A stretch of DNA of 64,000 nucleotides, from NCBI RefSeq assembly GCF_003710825.1, contig NZ_RHHQ01000023.1, forward strand, positions 124,001-188,000, read 5' to 3'. Position numbers and translations under genes: made by a program. This DNA comes from Brevibacillus fluminis. Lineage in GTDB: Bacteria; Bacillota; Bacilli; Brevibacillales; Brevibacillaceae. This document shows, one piece after another, positions 44,179-54,238 of the stretch; the stretch's first letter is position 1; each line of letters starts with the position of its first letter. The notes under the pieces are model-generated. The model saw only the letters and a program-made list of their open reading frames with translations, was not told where the DNA came from and did not search any database.

Positions 44179-44787
44179 TCATGAAGATACTTTTATCAAT
44201 ATTCCCCGATTGGCGTAGAAGCGCGAAAAGACATCGAGAGTCGCATGAACATTTTCCTGGCTATGGGCGGTATCTCCAGAAGGATTGTGAAAAATGATTT
44301 CTTGGTGCTGATCATCCTTATCAAACACGTACACCAGATGCCCACCTTGTTTAGGTGGTGTTACTTCAGGAGTACGGATACTCGGATGGACGGATGCCAT
44401 ATACACATACCCCTGGCCTAGCAAATGGTATATTTCCTCGATCGGTACATGCTCCTTCACCTCGGCTTCCAAACCAAACCTGTCCGCGATAAACGCAACA
44501 AAAGGGCGATAAATTAACCCTTTAATGGAGCCATCCTCGCTGATCGTGTATCCTCCGAATTCACGGCATTGCTTTGTGAGCTCGATTGTGGGAATTATGA
44601 CATTCCTCCACTGCGCCAGCAGCATTTTCAAACACGCCATCCCGCAAATATGAAAGCTCCACTCCGAATATTCCTGCCTATCGGCTGCTCCAGACATTTG
44701 CCATAATGGATCTTCAGAAGGATGCAATCTCCCCGATAAAATATCCGGGATTCGTTCACGTGATTCAAATTGTCCGAAATAGTGCAC
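44179..44787 (-). CDS. C39-like cysteine peptidase family protein
   Basis: A 202-residue protein with papain-like C39 features: Cys48 in HICGMACLKMLL, His150 in KQGGHLVYVFD, and Asn in FHNPSGD. It lacks an ABC exporter domain and a signal peptide. Members of this group are found with bacteriocin processing, cysteine peptidase or NRPS-like settings. It starts 72 bases after the sensor kinase stop and may be co-transcribed with the two-component system. Its target is unknown; a role in peptide processing fits the region. Confidence 0.7.
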   Translation of the reverse strand: MHYFGQFESRERIPDILSGRLHPSEDPLWQMSGAADRQEYSEWSFHICGMACLKMLLAQWRNVIIPTIELTKQCREFGGYTISEDGSIKGLIYRPFVAFIADRFGLEAEVKEHVPIEEIYHLLGQGYVYMASVHPSIRTPEVTPPKQGGHLVYVFDKDDQHQEIIFHNPSGDTAHSQENVHATLDVFSRFYANRGILIKVSS

Positions 44788-44850
44788 GACGACCTACCTC
44801 CCGCCTCTATCATTGTGACTGCAGCCACTCTCAGTTGACATCTGAATCGC

Positions 44851-44887
44851 ATGAATTATTCATTCATCAACGAGTGGAATTGTAAAA
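44851..44887. repeat. 37-nt direct repeat, copy 1 (3' end of the kinase gene)
   Basis: This 37-nt segment covers the last codons of the kinase gene (FTIPLVDE, stop) and is repeated with two differences at 49707-49743. The repeat is evidence of a past duplication of a kinase gene end. Confidence 0.85.
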
Positions 44888-46566
44888 TAAAAACAAACCA
44901 TATCCGCTTCTTGCCTTACCTCAAAATTGCTATTATGCATAATCAAAATATGCTTCACAATTTCAAGTCCAATACCCTCGCTTGGCAAGCGTGCTGTCGT
45001 TTTTTCGGATGCCCGGTAATAACGCTCCCATATATGGTTAATGTCTTGCTCGGAAATATATCCATCGTTGCAAATGCGGACCTTCACATTTCCATTTTCT
45101 CTTGTAACGCGCACCTCAATTATTTTTTTCTCACTGGAATATTTTAAGGCATTTGAAATCAAATTCGTTAATACTTGCTCAATTCGCCGTCCGTCAGCAA
45201 AAACCATCGCATCCAGTAAATCAACCTTCAACGTAAAGTTTTCTCGCATAATCTTTTCAGAGAACCTTGAAAGTGCCCCCTCGATCAGGTCACTGATGTA
45301 GAACGTTGCGGGTTTGTATTCCCAGTATCCTGCCTCCAGCTTTGACAGCTGAATAGTCTCGTCAATCATCTGGGTCAGTTTTTCAATTTCTTGCTCAATA
45401 ATTCCAAAATAGTATGAAGGCTCCTTTTCAAACATTCCGTTCTCAATGACTTCGCTATAAAGTGAAATGATCCCAAGCGGTGTTTTAAACTCATGTGCCA
45501 GGTCAGCAAGCAACAGCTTCATACGTTTTTCGTTTACTTTTGCTATCTCAGCCGATTGCTGCAATTCTTCCATTGCCGCTTGAAGATTGTCTGCCATCAC
45601 GTTTATGCTTGCCGAAAGTTGTCCAACTTCGTTCTGTAGGTTGACATTTGCCCTGACTGAAAAATCCTTGGAAGCAAGCTTACCGGTTACATTTGAAAGA
45701 CGTACGATCGGTGCACTCAGCTTCCTGGACAAAATAAAAACCGCCGCTATTAACAGGATGCCAAGAATACAATAAACGGTATAAAAATAATTGCTAAAAT
45801 ATCGCACTTCACTATTGGATACAACAATAGGCCGGATCGTTACAAAATAAGTCACGACTCCATTTATACGCCTGCTTTCGGAAATGATATAGTACGATGT
45901 TCCTCTCTTATCTGTAAACGGCTCTTTTGTAATCGCTGCAAGATATGTTTTAATATCTTTTCTTTTAATCAGGCAATCTTTCATTAGATCATAGATGATT
46001 CGTGCACGGTCGTTTAAAAGACTTCCTTCATTTTTAGTATACCAGTTACTGGTTGCCGTCATTGTTTTCGTGCTCTTTGCTCTTTCTGCTTGTCGATATA
46101 AATATATTTTGTTCGTAGAGCGGATCGAATAAGGTTCAAAGTAATTGCTTTCACCCACACGTACCGCTTCAACCGTCAGTAAATCATTTAAATTAATATT
46201 GGGCATTTCATTTAAACCGCTAATAAGAATACGACAAATGCCAACTCCTGGTACTCGAACCGTCAAAATGCTAAGGTAGTTGAAAAGCCCTTGCCCAATA
46301 ACGCTGTAATCTTCGGTAAAAGCAAGCACAGGTGCGTCATAAGACACAGCATAGGTACTTAAAACAGAATTGGCCTGCTCATTATTGCTGCGAGAGAATT
46401 GTTCAACCGCACTTTGAAATTCTGCTCGGATATCTCTTAATAAAAAATTGCTATATAGAGAAGTGAAATATTTACCAAAGAATATAAATTGCAATACAAA
46501 CACAAGTAAAAATATAGATAAGATTGTAAAAAATATTTGAAGCATGATTGATTTCTTGATTTTCAT
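44860..46566 (-). CDS. membrane sensor histidine kinase (HAMP, HisKA, HATPase)
   Basis: A 568-residue kinase with an N-terminal helix, a roughly 220-residue extracellular domain with no family I recognise, a second helix (YTVYCILGILLIAAVFILSR), HAMP, the phosphoacceptor His near residue 358 in DLAHEFKTPLGII, and a catalytic domain (ISNALKYS, GIGLEIVKHIL). It overlaps the response regulator gene by four bases. The pair stands between a C39-like peptidase and the VanX/Opp/DppA block, so sensing of a cell-wall or peptide signal is plausible but not shown. Confidence 0.9.
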   Translation of the reverse strand: MKIKKSIMLQIFFTILSIFLLVFVLQFIFFGKYFTSLYSNFLLRDIRAEFQSAVEQFSRSNNEQANSVLSTYAVSYDAPVLAFTEDYSVIGQGLFNYLSILTVRVPGVGICRILISGLNEMPNINLNDLLTVEAVRVGESNYFEPYSIRSTNKIYLYRQAERAKSTKTMTATSNWYTKNEGSLLNDRARIIYDLMKDCLIKRKDIKTYLAAITKEPFTDKRGTSYYIISESRRINGVVTYFVTIRPIVVSNSEVRYFSNYFYTVYCILGILLIAAVFILSRKLSAPIVRLSNVTGKLASKDFSVRANVNLQNEVGQLSASINVMADNLQAAMEELQQSAEIAKVNEKRMKLLLADLAHEFKTPLGIISLYSEVIENGMFEKEPSYYFGIIEQEIEKLTQMIDETIQLSKLEAGYWEYKPATFYISDLIEGALSRFSEKIMRENFTLKVDLLDAMVFADGRRIEQVLTNLISNALKYSSEKKIIEVRVTRENGNVKVRICNDGYISEQDINHIWERYYRASEKTTARLPSEGIGLEIVKHILIMHNSNFEVRQEADMVCFYFTIPLVDE

Positions 46567-47237
46567 ATGTTTTTCTCGTATTTGTACCCGACAGAAATGA
46601 CTGTTTTGATATAAGTCGAATAAGTCCCAAGCTTACGTCGTATATTTTTTATATGATTATCGACAACACGGCTCTCGTTATAAAAGTCGTAACCCCAGAC
46701 CGTATTGAGAAGATAATCGCGTGACATGGTACGTCCCTCGTTACGTATTAAAATTTGCAGCAAATGAAATTCCTTTTGCGTTAATTCGATATTCATCCCA
46801 TCAATAATACACCGAAAACCATCTATGTCCAGTTCGATACCTTTTGCTGTTATCTTTGCAGGATCAGCTTTGGCCTGCCTTTCAAAAATACGCCGAACTT
46901 TCAGGGCGAGAATTGAGGCCTTAAACGGTTTGACAATATAGTCATCTGCACCCAAACGGTATCCAAGTGTGTAATAATCATCATCTCCAAGCGCTGTTAG
47001 AAAAAGAATCGGTACGTCGGAATTCTTCCGGATGCGCTCACAAACATCAAATCCGCTCATATTCGGCAACATGATATCCAGAATAACAAGATCGACTGAG
47101 CTTTCAGAAAAGATTTTTATTGCTTGTTCACCGGTTTCGGCCTCAAGCACTTGCAATCCATCTCCGTGCAGGAATAGGGTAATAACTTCACGTAATTTTT
47201 GTTCATCTTCAACAATAAGAACAGTTTTTTTCATCAT
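46563..47237 (-). CDS. OmpR-family response regulator
   Basis: A 224-residue regulator: receiver with Asp54 (LVILDIMLPNMSG), Lys in IVKPFKA, and a C-terminal winged helix (LTQKEFHLLQILIRNEGRTMSRDYLLNTVWG, RVVDNHIKNIRRKLG). It pairs with the kinase at 44860. Regulators of this family often bind 6-bp direct repeats spaced by about 4-5 bp; the TTGTGT repeats upstream of the vanX-like gene (56088-56123) have that geometry, so they are a candidate target. Confidence 0.92.
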   Translation of the reverse strand: MMKKTVLIVEDEQKLREVITLFLHGDGLQVLEAETGEQAIKIFSESSVDLVILDIMLPNMSGFDVCERIRKNSDVPILFLTALGDDDYYTLGYRLGADDYIVKPFKASILALKVRRIFERQAKADPAKITAKGIELDIDGFRCIIDGMNIELTQKEFHLLQILIRNEGRTMSRDYLLNTVWGYDFYNESRVVDNHIKNIRRKLGTYSTYIKTVISVGYKYEKNI

Positions 47238-47398
47238 TGCCCTATGTCCTTTTTATTTTATTATATTTGAACTTGCTGACTAATCATGTGTTCTTCAAAT
47301 AGAGTCAATAAATTCATTTTTCATATATTACAGAGTTTCATTCCCCTTTTCAAGCAAACCTTTGTTAGTGCATCCAATTAAAATTCACAGTAATCAAA

Positions 47399-47453
47399 TA
47401 AGGCAGTAGCAGTCCAAGACTTTCTAGCCTTGTCTGGATTCTGCTACCGCCTT
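47399..47453 (-). terminator. imperfect inverted repeat ending block C (repeat family copy 2)
   Basis: AAGGC.GTAGCAG pairs with CTGCTAC.GCCTT, with additional TCCA/TGGA and GAC/GTC pairs inside. It lies about 20 bases past the DppA stop. The core AGTCCAAGACTT resembles the hairpins at 2439 and 58241. Confidence 0.65.
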
Positions 47454-47471
47454 TCCATGATTCGTTGCCTA

Positions 47472-48308
47472 TTAGCCTGTGATCATCCGATTCACTTGGC
47501 CTGTAATCAACAGCATCGATGACAGTACAGGCATCATGGTGACCACATCTGAAGATTGGAAACGAACCGTACGTCCATCGATGAGCTCGACTCCGGGCAT
47601 CCAGCTGACCGCCGTGGCAAACTGGGATTTGGTGAACTCCACTTCGAGTGTATTTTCTGCCTTCTGGACAAGCGGCTGTACTCTGCTGAGGTTGATCAGC
47701 GCCTCTTTTGCTTTCTGACGAATCATCTCGCGTGCACGGACAGGGTGAATCGCCTGGGAGGAGAGTCCGGTAATGCCCGTCTTCACAGCAACTGTAAAGA
47801 CCCCTGGTATATCCTCCTCCACTTCCTTCGCAGTTTGTGAGTCGCCTGTCACCAGTACGACTGGAACGCCAAAGGCTCCAGCAATAGTAGCATTTAATCC
47901 TGCCTCTCCCACTTCTTTGCCATTCAGCACTAAACGGTGGATTGACAAGCTGGAATACGTATGATTGAGCACAGCATCACCCACGCCTGCCTTTCCGTGA
48001 TACCCGACAAAAAAGGCGGCGTCGTACGTGCTGTCAATTCCTTGCATCATACTCAGCGGCTTGAAGGACCCGCGGATGACGTCCGCCTGTGGATGCAAAT
48101 CCTCAAGGATCAAATTGTTCATTGGGCCGTGTGACTCATTGACGACAATCTGTGTAGCTCCTGCTTCCAGTGCACCTTCGATGGCGGCGTTTACATCTTG
48201 GGTAAGAAGCCTACGTCCTGCTTCGTAATGCCGATTACCTGGAATGGTATCCTCCCACTCCGTAATGCCGGAAATCCCTTCCATGTCCAAGGAAATAAAC
48301 ACTTTCAT
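47472..48308 (-). CDS. dppA: D-aminopeptidase DppA (M55 family)
   Basis: A 278-residue zinc D-aminopeptidase of the DppA type, known to act on D-Ala-D-Ala and D-Ala-Gly-Gly in Bacillus subtilis. The motif SLDMEG gives Asp8 and Glu10, and His60 (NESHGPMNN) and His104 (GYHGKAG) are at the positions of the Bacillus zinc ligands; HTYSS follows at 116. GGAGG precedes the ATG. It is the last gene of block C, downstream of an S12 hydrolase and an Opp transporter, an arrangement recalling the B. subtilis dpp operon where dppA precedes dppBCDE. Confidence 0.95.
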   Translation of the reverse strand: MKVFISLDMEGISGITEWEDTIPGNRHYEAGRRLLTQDVNAAIEGALEAGATQIVVNESHGPMNNLILEDLHPQADVIRGSFKPLSMMQGIDSTYDAAFFVGYHGKAGVGDAVLNHTYSSLSIHRLVLNGKEVGEAGLNATIAGAFGVPVVLVTGDSQTAKEVEEDIPGVFTVAVKTGITGLSSQAIHPVRAREMIRQKAKEALINLSRVQPLVQKAENTLEVEFTKSQFATAVSWMPGVELIDGRTVRFQSSDVVTMMPVLSSMLLITGQVNRMITG

Positions 48309-48353
48309 TCGTGATTCCTCCCGTGTTTTGATTAAGCTTTTACGGCCTCCACG

Positions 48354-49691
48354 TTAATCCTCAAGCTTTTTATATACGGTCTCGAATCCCGAGCCATAGT
48401 CTAGAGAAATCATTGATCCCTCGAATGTAAAACTGATGCCCATGTGAGTAATAAACCGCCCGTCTTTCGCAGGCAACATTTCGAGTGTCATGGTTCGTTC
48501 CCTTATATTGAGAGAAGCAAATAAGCTGTTATCCTTCAAATTTACTGAAATGTCACCCTCATAGTTCCCACACAGAGCCAGGTATTTTGATTTATCAAAA
48601 TCTTGATCAATAAGTTCATCGGTTGGTGTTATTGGTTGTGGCATCCGACCTTCAATAATGGACTCAATGCCTTCAAGGAATGTACGACTCCCCCACGTAT
48701 CCCCACCTGTCTGATTCGTCAACATAACGAAAGTCATTTCCTTATCAATATACCGTATAAACTGAGTGTGATATCCGGGCCATCCGCCTGCATGACGCAC
48801 ACCATACCCAGCTTTTTCATTATTAAATATCCTCCAACCGTACCCGTAGGGCTCCGATTCCCCATTTACATATGTTGGAGTATACATCTCCTGCTGGCTG
48901 GCATGGGAGATAATCTTTCCTTCCTTCAATACAAGACTCCACTTTAGCATGTCATGGAGATTTGAGTTGACGATGCCATCTCCTTCAATCCCATCCAAGG
49001 GAATGACAAACTGGCTGCTCTGTGAGTCATCCGGCAGTATATATTCTCCATTTTCAAAAATATAGCCGTACGCATAATTAGGAATGGTATCTCCGTTCAA
49101 ACGCCTGTGATAGACGCAGGTGCTACTCATATTCGCCGGTTGAAAAATCTCTTTTTCTAAAAAAGTACCAAATGTCATGCCTGATGCCTTTTCTATGATC
49201 AAAGCCAAAGCAGCATAGGCTGTATTTGAATAACTCCATTTGGTACCTACTTCAAATTCTTCTGGAAGATTGGATTCAATAAGAAATTTTTCGATAACAT
49301 CATTTTTGGGTATTGTTCCCGTTAGCTCAGCCTGCTTGTTTACCCACTCCGTGTAATCAGGGATTCCTGCAGTATGGTTAAGTAGATTCTTTATTGTTCG
49401 TCCTTTATACGGGATCCCGGGAAAATACTTTTCCAAGTCATCGTTTAGGGAAAGAACCCCTTTATCGCGAAGCAATATGATTGCAGAAGCTGTAAACTGC
49501 TTGCTCACAGATGCTAGTTCAAATACGCTATCCAGATTAAGTTCTGTTTTTTTTGCCATATTGGCAAGTCCAAGTGCTGTTTCAAAAAGGATGTCATTCT
49601 TGTGCGCAAGCAATATGCACCCGTTGAAAAAGCCACGTTCATACGCTTCCTTCGTATAGCTTTTCAACATTTTGGAAATTGAATTTTGCAT
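48354..49691 (-). CDS. S12 family serine hydrolase (block C)
   Basis: A 445-residue S12 protein: Ser61-x-x-Lys64 (LASVSKQF), Tyr-Ser-Asn in KWSYSNTAYAALAL, His-Ala-Gly in VRHAGGWPGY. It lacks an export signal. It resembles the 38602 protein through the FELASVSK and LDGI.GDG segments. It lies between the histidine-kinase-tail relic and dppA, probably in the Opp operon. The family hydrolyses D-peptides, esters or beta-lactams; placement next to DppA favours peptides containing D-alanine. Confidence 0.87.
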   Translation of the reverse strand: MQNSISKMLKSYTKEAYERGFFNGCILLAHKNDILFETALGLANMAKKTELNLDSVFELASVSKQFTASAIILLRDKGVLSLNDDLEKYFPGIPYKGRTIKNLLNHTAGIPDYTEWVNKQAELTGTIPKNDVIEKFLIESNLPEEFEVGTKWSYSNTAYAALALIIEKASGMTFGTFLEKEIFQPANMSSTCVYHRRLNGDTIPNYAYGYIFENGEYILPDDSQSSQFVIPLDGIEGDGIVNSNLHDMLKWSLVLKEGKIISHASQQEMYTPTYVNGESEPYGYGWRIFNNEKAGYGVRHAGGWPGYHTQFIRYIDKEMTFVMLTNQTGGDTWGSRTFLEGIESIIEGRMPQPITPTDELIDQDFDKSKYLALCGNYEGDISVNLKDNSLFASLNIRERTMTLEMLPAKDGRFITHMGISFTFEGSMISLDYGSGFETVYKKLED

Positions 49692-49706
49692 GATTTATTC
49701 CTCCTT

Positions 49707-49811
49707 ATGAATGATTCACTCATCAACGAGTGGAATTGTAAAAATGGGGGTGGATGCCATACACGTAGCAACTCTCATAAGCTAGTGGATAGAATCCTTG
49801 TATGACAAGCA
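49707..49811 (-). pseudogene. relic of the 3' end of a sensor histidine kinase gene
   Basis: The minus strand here reads RVATCM.STPIFTIPLVDE and a stop, the tail of a kinase catalytic domain. The last 37 nt match the end of the kinase gene at 44851-44887 with two differences. Only about 20-25 codons survive, just before the S12 gene at 48354. It shows that a kinase gene once stood here or that a kinase end was copied here. Confidence 0.65.
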
Positions 49812-51368
49812 CTATTGTACGTCGTTAAAATACGGAATATTATTAAGTACTCTAAAATTAGGTAAAAGCTTTTTATTGTATACAAGCAACGAATTTACAC
49901 GAACAAGCGGAAGATTGCATCTTGAATCCATGAGCATCTCTTGAGCCTTTGTATAACCTGCTATACGCTTTTCTTTATCTACCGTATTGATAGCCTCTTG
50001 AAGAATTTTTTCGTACGCGTTAAAGTCAAATATGTTCTGGTCCTTTACAATATAAGGAAGTGTACCTGCTGTGTCACCCCATGAAAACACACTGATCGTT
50101 GCTTCATGCTTGTCGCTTTTATACAAATTTTTAAATGACCCAAAATCAATATAGTTGATATTCATCTTTATTCCTTGTTCTTTAAATTGAATTTGGAGGC
50201 ATTCAGCAAGATTTTTCAGAGCATCACTATTGAACGATAAAGTAAATTCAAACTTTTTGCCGTTGCGATCCAAAAAACCGTCTCCATCACTATCCTTCCA
50301 GCCTTTGTCCGAAAGAATCTGCAAACCACGTTTGGCGTCATTCACGTATTTTGCCTTAAAATACTCTTCAGCCGAAGAACTATAATCTGACATTCCAGCT
50401 ACACTATAAGCAAATACTGGTTCGTAGTTTCCATTGGAATAAGCTTTTGTTTTTTCGCGGTCAATCAAAAGCATCATTGCCAGTCTGATATCGGGATCTT
50501 TGAAAAGCTCAAAATCGTTATTCATTTCGAAGCGCGCTACATTAGGTTGTGATTCCCATTCCGTAACGATATCCGCATTATCTGCCAACTGAGTCTTTAC
50601 ATCGGCCGAGAGTCCTTCTACATGTGCGATTTCTCCGGATAACAAACCTTGCACATTTGCAAACGTGTCTTTAATAAAACGCACAGTGACTGTTTCAACA
50701 TTCATTGCACCTTTATTGATAACATGTTGATTGTATGTTTTATAATAAGGATTCTTCTTCAACGTTACGTGATCACCGGCGACATATTCATCAACATAGT
50801 ATGCGCCATAAACAGTAGCGCCCCACAGTAATTGTTCCTTTGTCTTGTTGTTACTTTCAGCTGCTTTTAAAATAGGAACGAGGTTCGACCCGAGATTAAA
50901 CAAAAAAGTTGTCGAAGGTGTGCTCAGAGAAACAATCACATTATTACCGCTGACTTCGACTGATTTGACTGCTGCAATATCACTAGCATATGGACTTACT
51001 TTTAGTACATGTTCAATAGAAAATTTCACATCATTCGGTGTAACAGATGTACCATCATGAAACCGGAGGTCATCAGGCATTTCAATCGTAACAGTTAGGC
51101 CGTCCGGACTGACATTATAAGATTTTGCAATGTTTGAGGTCAGGGATCCATCCGTTTCATAATTGAGCAGTGAATCGGCAATTAAATATTGAGTAGCAAA
51201 AGATTGATTTGTTTGAGCTATATCTGCACCTTGCCATTCACCAGAAGAAATCACGATTGACCGTGGTGCTGCAGATGTCTTTTCTTGATCATCTTTATTG
51301 CAACCGGTAACGAAACTAAAAGCTAACATAAGGACCAAAACCATACCAAAAATATGGTTACTTTTCAT
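49812..51368 (-). CDS. peptide-binding lipoprotein (SBP family 5, block C)
   Basis: A 518-residue lipoprotein (lipobox VTGC, Cys23) of the peptide/nickel-binding family: SIVISSGEWQGADIAQTNQS, RFHDGTSVTPNDVKFSIEHVL, GDGFLDRNGKKFEFTLSF. It is more divergent than the block A and B binding proteins. The start at 51368 has AAGGAGG seven bases upstream. It lies directly after oppF and should deliver substrate to the block C permease. Confidence 0.9.
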   Translation of the reverse strand: MKSNHIFGMVLVLMLAFSFVTGCNKDDQEKTSAAPRSIVISSGEWQGADIAQTNQSFATQYLIADSLLNYETDGSLTSNIAKSYNVSPDGLTVTIEMPDDLRFHDGTSVTPNDVKFSIEHVLKVSPYASDIAAVKSVEVSGNNVIVSLSTPSTTFLFNLGSNLVPILKAAESNNKTKEQLLWGATVYGAYYVDEYVAGDHVTLKKNPYYKTYNQHVINKGAMNVETVTVRFIKDTFANVQGLLSGEIAHVEGLSADVKTQLADNADIVTEWESQPNVARFEMNNDFELFKDPDIRLAMMLLIDREKTKAYSNGNYEPVFAYSVAGMSDYSSSAEEYFKAKYVNDAKRGLQILSDKGWKDSDGDGFLDRNGKKFEFTLSFNSDALKNLAECLQIQFKEQGIKMNINYIDFGSFKNLYKSDKHEATISVFSWGDTAGTLPYIVKDQNIFDFNAYEKILQEAINTVDKEKRIAGYTKAQEMLMDSRCNLPLVRVNSLLVYNKKLLPNFRVLNNIPYFNDVQ

Positions 51369-51441
51369 TGTCATGCCTCCTTGAAATTTCACTAGAATCT
51401 ATAAGAATTTAATAAATGCTATTTGTTTTCCACCTTTCTTT

Positions 51442-52419
51442 TTATTTTTCATTGTATAAATGGCACGCAGTTAAATGGCCCTTTGAGATTTCGATAAGTT
51501 CAGGCGAGATTTTTCTGCAAGCCTCGGTGACATGAATGCATCGCGATACCAAACGGCATCCAGGCGTGGCATCAATAAGACTTCCAGTCTCTCCCCCCAG
51601 CAAAGGTACTTTTGTGCCCCGCAGCCTTGGATTCATGATGGGCACTGCTGCCATGAGTCCAACAGTATAAGGGTGTTTTGGTTGTAAAAACACTTCCTCG
51701 GCAGGCCCATTTTCAACAATTTTGCCTAGATACATTACGGCAATTTTATCGCTTACATAGCGAATAACATTGAGGTCATGGCTGATAACCAAATAGGTCA
51801 AGCCATACTCCTCCTGTAAATCAAGCAACAGGTTGAGTACCTGAGCCTGGACAGATATATCAAGTGCGCTGGTTGGCTCGTCCAATATCATGATTTTGGG
51901 ACGAACCGCCAACGCGCGTGCTACTGCAATGCGCTGAAGTTGCCCGCCGGAAAGCTGGTGCGGGTAGCTTTCCAAATAACAAGCATCCAGCTTTACTTTC
52001 TCCATTACTTCACGGGCTCGTATTTTCGCTTCCTTTAGCGGCACACCATAAATTCGCATGGGGCGCATAATAGATTCCTCAACCGTGATGCGCGGATTGA
52101 GATTAGAGGCTGGATCCTGAAAAACTACCGCAATATCACGCCGCATTTTTTTTAATGCGTTTCTGCCGATACGATTCATATCCGTACCATTAATAGTCAC
52201 AGAGCCATCTGTTTGCTTGATTAGTCCAAGGATGATCCGAGCAAGTGTAGTTTTTCCTGACCCTGATTCGCCTACAATTCCGACAATCTCGCCCTTTTGA
52301 ACGGTCAGACTAACATCGTCAACTGCTTTCATAGCAATTTTACGTTTGTTAAACAAGAAACCCTCTGTAATATAAAAGTGCTTTTTTATATTTGTAATTT
52401 GAATCATTGCATCGCTCAT
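51442..52419 (-). CDS. oppF: oligopeptide ABC transporter ATP-binding protein OppF-like (block C)
   Basis: A 325-residue ABC ATPase: Walker A GESGSGKTT, signature LSGGQLQRIAVARAL, Walker B IMILDEPTSALD, C-terminal cysteine region (GCRLVSRCIHVTEAC). The ATG overlaps the oppD stop by four bases. Confidence 0.93.
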   Translation of the reverse strand: MSDAMIQITNIKKHFYITEGFLFNKRKIAMKAVDDVSLTVQKGEIVGIVGESGSGKTTLARIILGLIKQTDGSVTINGTDMNRIGRNALKKMRRDIAVVFQDPASNLNPRITVEESIMRPMRIYGVPLKEAKIRAREVMEKVKLDACYLESYPHQLSGGQLQRIAVARALAVRPKIMILDEPTSALDISVQAQVLNLLLDLQEEYGLTYLVISHDLNVIRYVSDKIAVMYLGKIVENGPAEEVFLQPKHPYTVGLMAAVPIMNPRLRGTKVPLLGGETGSLIDATPGCRLVSRCIHVTEACRKISPELIEISKGHLTACHLYNEK

Positions 52420-53381
52420 AGTATTTCCTCTCTATGGCAGCTGACAAAGTGCCCGGTAGTAATTTCACGCATAGTCGGTGTCTTTGAACGGCAGATATCT
52501 ATTGCAAAAGGACAACGGTTTTCAAACCGGCAACCGATATATTCTCCGATTATTCGTGGGACAGTACCTTCAATCGTTGAAATACGGCCAACGTTCTTTG
52601 AATGACGTGGTAGCGCTCGCATCAATGCCTTCGTATAAGGATGCAAAGGATTTTCAAATATCGTGTTGACATCCCCCATTTCAACAAGCTCACCTGCATA
52701 CATGACTCCCACACGATCAGCGATTTCCGCGACAATCCCTAAATTGTGAGTGATAACAAGGATTGCTGTACCGTACTGCTCTCGTAGCGAGAGCATAATA
52801 TTGAGTATCTGAGCCTCAGTCGTTACATCGAGTGCCGTTGTGGGTTCATCGGCTATTAATAGTTCCGGGTTGCGTGACAGCATCATTGCTATCATCACTC
52901 TCTGGCGCATGCCTCCTGACATCTCATTCGGAAAGCTTTTCATGCGGCGCTCAGCATCGGGAATCTTAACATCTTGGTAGAGCTGAAGCACTTTTGACCA
53001 TGCCTGCTGACGAGTAACATTGTCAAGCGTTAAGGCTTCATATACCTGTGTGCCTGAGCGGTAAACCGGATTAAGTGAATCAAGTGGGTTTTGGAAGATC
53101 ATGCCGATTTTTCGTCCCCGCACACGATTCATCTCATGGTTTGAAAGTGTTAAAAGGTTTGTTCCTTTGAATTCGATTTCTCCAGAAACCGATGTGTTGC
53201 GATCCATAAGCAAACGCATGATTGCTAATGAAAGAGTCGATTTACCGCAACCAGATTCGCCGAGAAACGCAAAAATTTCTTTTGGTTTAATATCGAGACT
53301 CACATTATTTACTGCAGACAACGTACCTCCACGTACGGCATAGTCTATTTTAAGATTTTTAATTTTCAGAAGTGTTTCCAT
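52416..53381 (-). CDS. oppD: oligopeptide ABC transporter ATP-binding protein OppD-like (block C)
   Basis: A 321-residue ABC ATPase: Walker [10 protein letters not shown], signature [14 protein letters not shown], Walker [14 protein letters not shown]-terminal [15 protein letters not shown]. It is only distantly similar to the block B OppD, so the two systems are not recent copies. Confidence 0.93.
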   Translation of the reverse strand: METLLKIKNLKIDYAVRGGTLSAVNNVSLDIKPKEIFAFLGESGCGKSTLSLAIMRLLMDRNTSVSGEIEFKGTNLLTLSNHEMNRVRGRKIGMIFQNPLDSLNPVYRSGTQVYEALTLDNVTRQQAWSKVLQLYQDVKIPDAERRMKSFPNEMSGGMRQRVMIAMMLSRNPELLIADEPTTALDVTTEAQILNIMLSLREQYGTAILVITHNLGIVAEIADRVGVMYAGELVEMGDVNTIFENPLHPYTKALMRALPRHSKNVGRISTIEGTVPRIIGEYIGCRFENRCPFAIDICRSKTPTMREITTGHFVSCHREEIL

Positions 53382-53397
53382 TTGTATGCAAGCCCCC

Positions 53398-54237
53398 TTA
53401 TAGCGACCGTAAACGCGGGTCGATCAGATCGCGCAGTCCTTCCCCAAGCATTGAAAAACCAAGGGTCGTATAAACAAGTGCTAAACCAGGTGCTATGCCC
53501 AGCCACGGTGCCATGGTCAATTGCCGGACACTATCACTTAAAGCAAGTCCCCAATCTGGTGACGGTGATTGAGCCCCTAAGCCAAGAAAGCTAAGGGCAG
53601 TTGTTGACATGATAGCGCTTGGTATTGATATTGACGCAATCACTATCATAGATGGAACAACGTTTGGCAATATATAGCGAAAAAGTAAAGCTGGAGTGCT
53701 TTCGCCAAAAGCAATGCCTGTCTCCAAAAATGCCATGTTTTTAATTGACATTGTCTTTGCACGTACAATACGACCATACTGAGCCCAGCTTACTACTGCG
53801 ATAGCTATTATTGCATTGTTAAGACTTTGCCCAAGTACCGAAACAACCGCAAATGCTATAATAAGCGGCGGCATCGACCAGGTAATATCCATAATGAAGG
53901 ATAAAATCCGATCGATCCATCCTCCAAAATAGCCGCACAACAAACCGATTGTAACGCCTATTACGAGCTGGATGCCGACCGATTGAGCCGCAATCTGCAA
54001 TGCGATGCGTGCTCCATACAAAATACGACTGAATACGTCCCGCCCATAGAAATCAGTACCTAATAAATGTTGTATACTTGGCTCTTGAAGCCTTTCGTTC
54101 ATCATTGAATCATCGTATCGATACGGTGCTATAAAATTAGCAAAGATAGCCACAAGTAAAAGCAATAAAATCATACTACTACCGATAATTAAATTCGAAT
54201 ATTTCGCTTTATTTTTTAAGAAATTTTTCGTATTCAT
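53398..54237 (-). CDS. oppC: oligopeptide ABC transporter permease OppC-like (block C)
   Basis: A 279-residue permease: LIIGSSMILLLLLVAIFANF helix, GTDFYGRDVFSRILYGARIAL, six predicted helices, and the EAA-type loop ETGIAFGESTPALLF. It begins one base after the oppB stop. Confidence 0.92.
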   Translation of the reverse strand: MNTKNFLKNKAKYSNLIIGSSMILLLLLVAIFANFIAPYRYDDSMMNERLQEPSIQHLLGTDFYGRDVFSRILYGARIALQIAAQSVGIQLVIGVTIGLLCGYFGGWIDRILSFIMDITWSMPPLIIAFAVVSVLGQSLNNAIIAIAVVSWAQYGRIVRAKTMSIKNMAFLETGIAFGESTPALLFRYILPNVVPSMIVIASISIPSAIMSTTALSFLGLGAQSPSPDWGLALSDSVRQLTMAPWLGIAPGLALVYTTLGFSMLGEGLRDLIDPRLRSL

Positions 54238-54238
54238 A

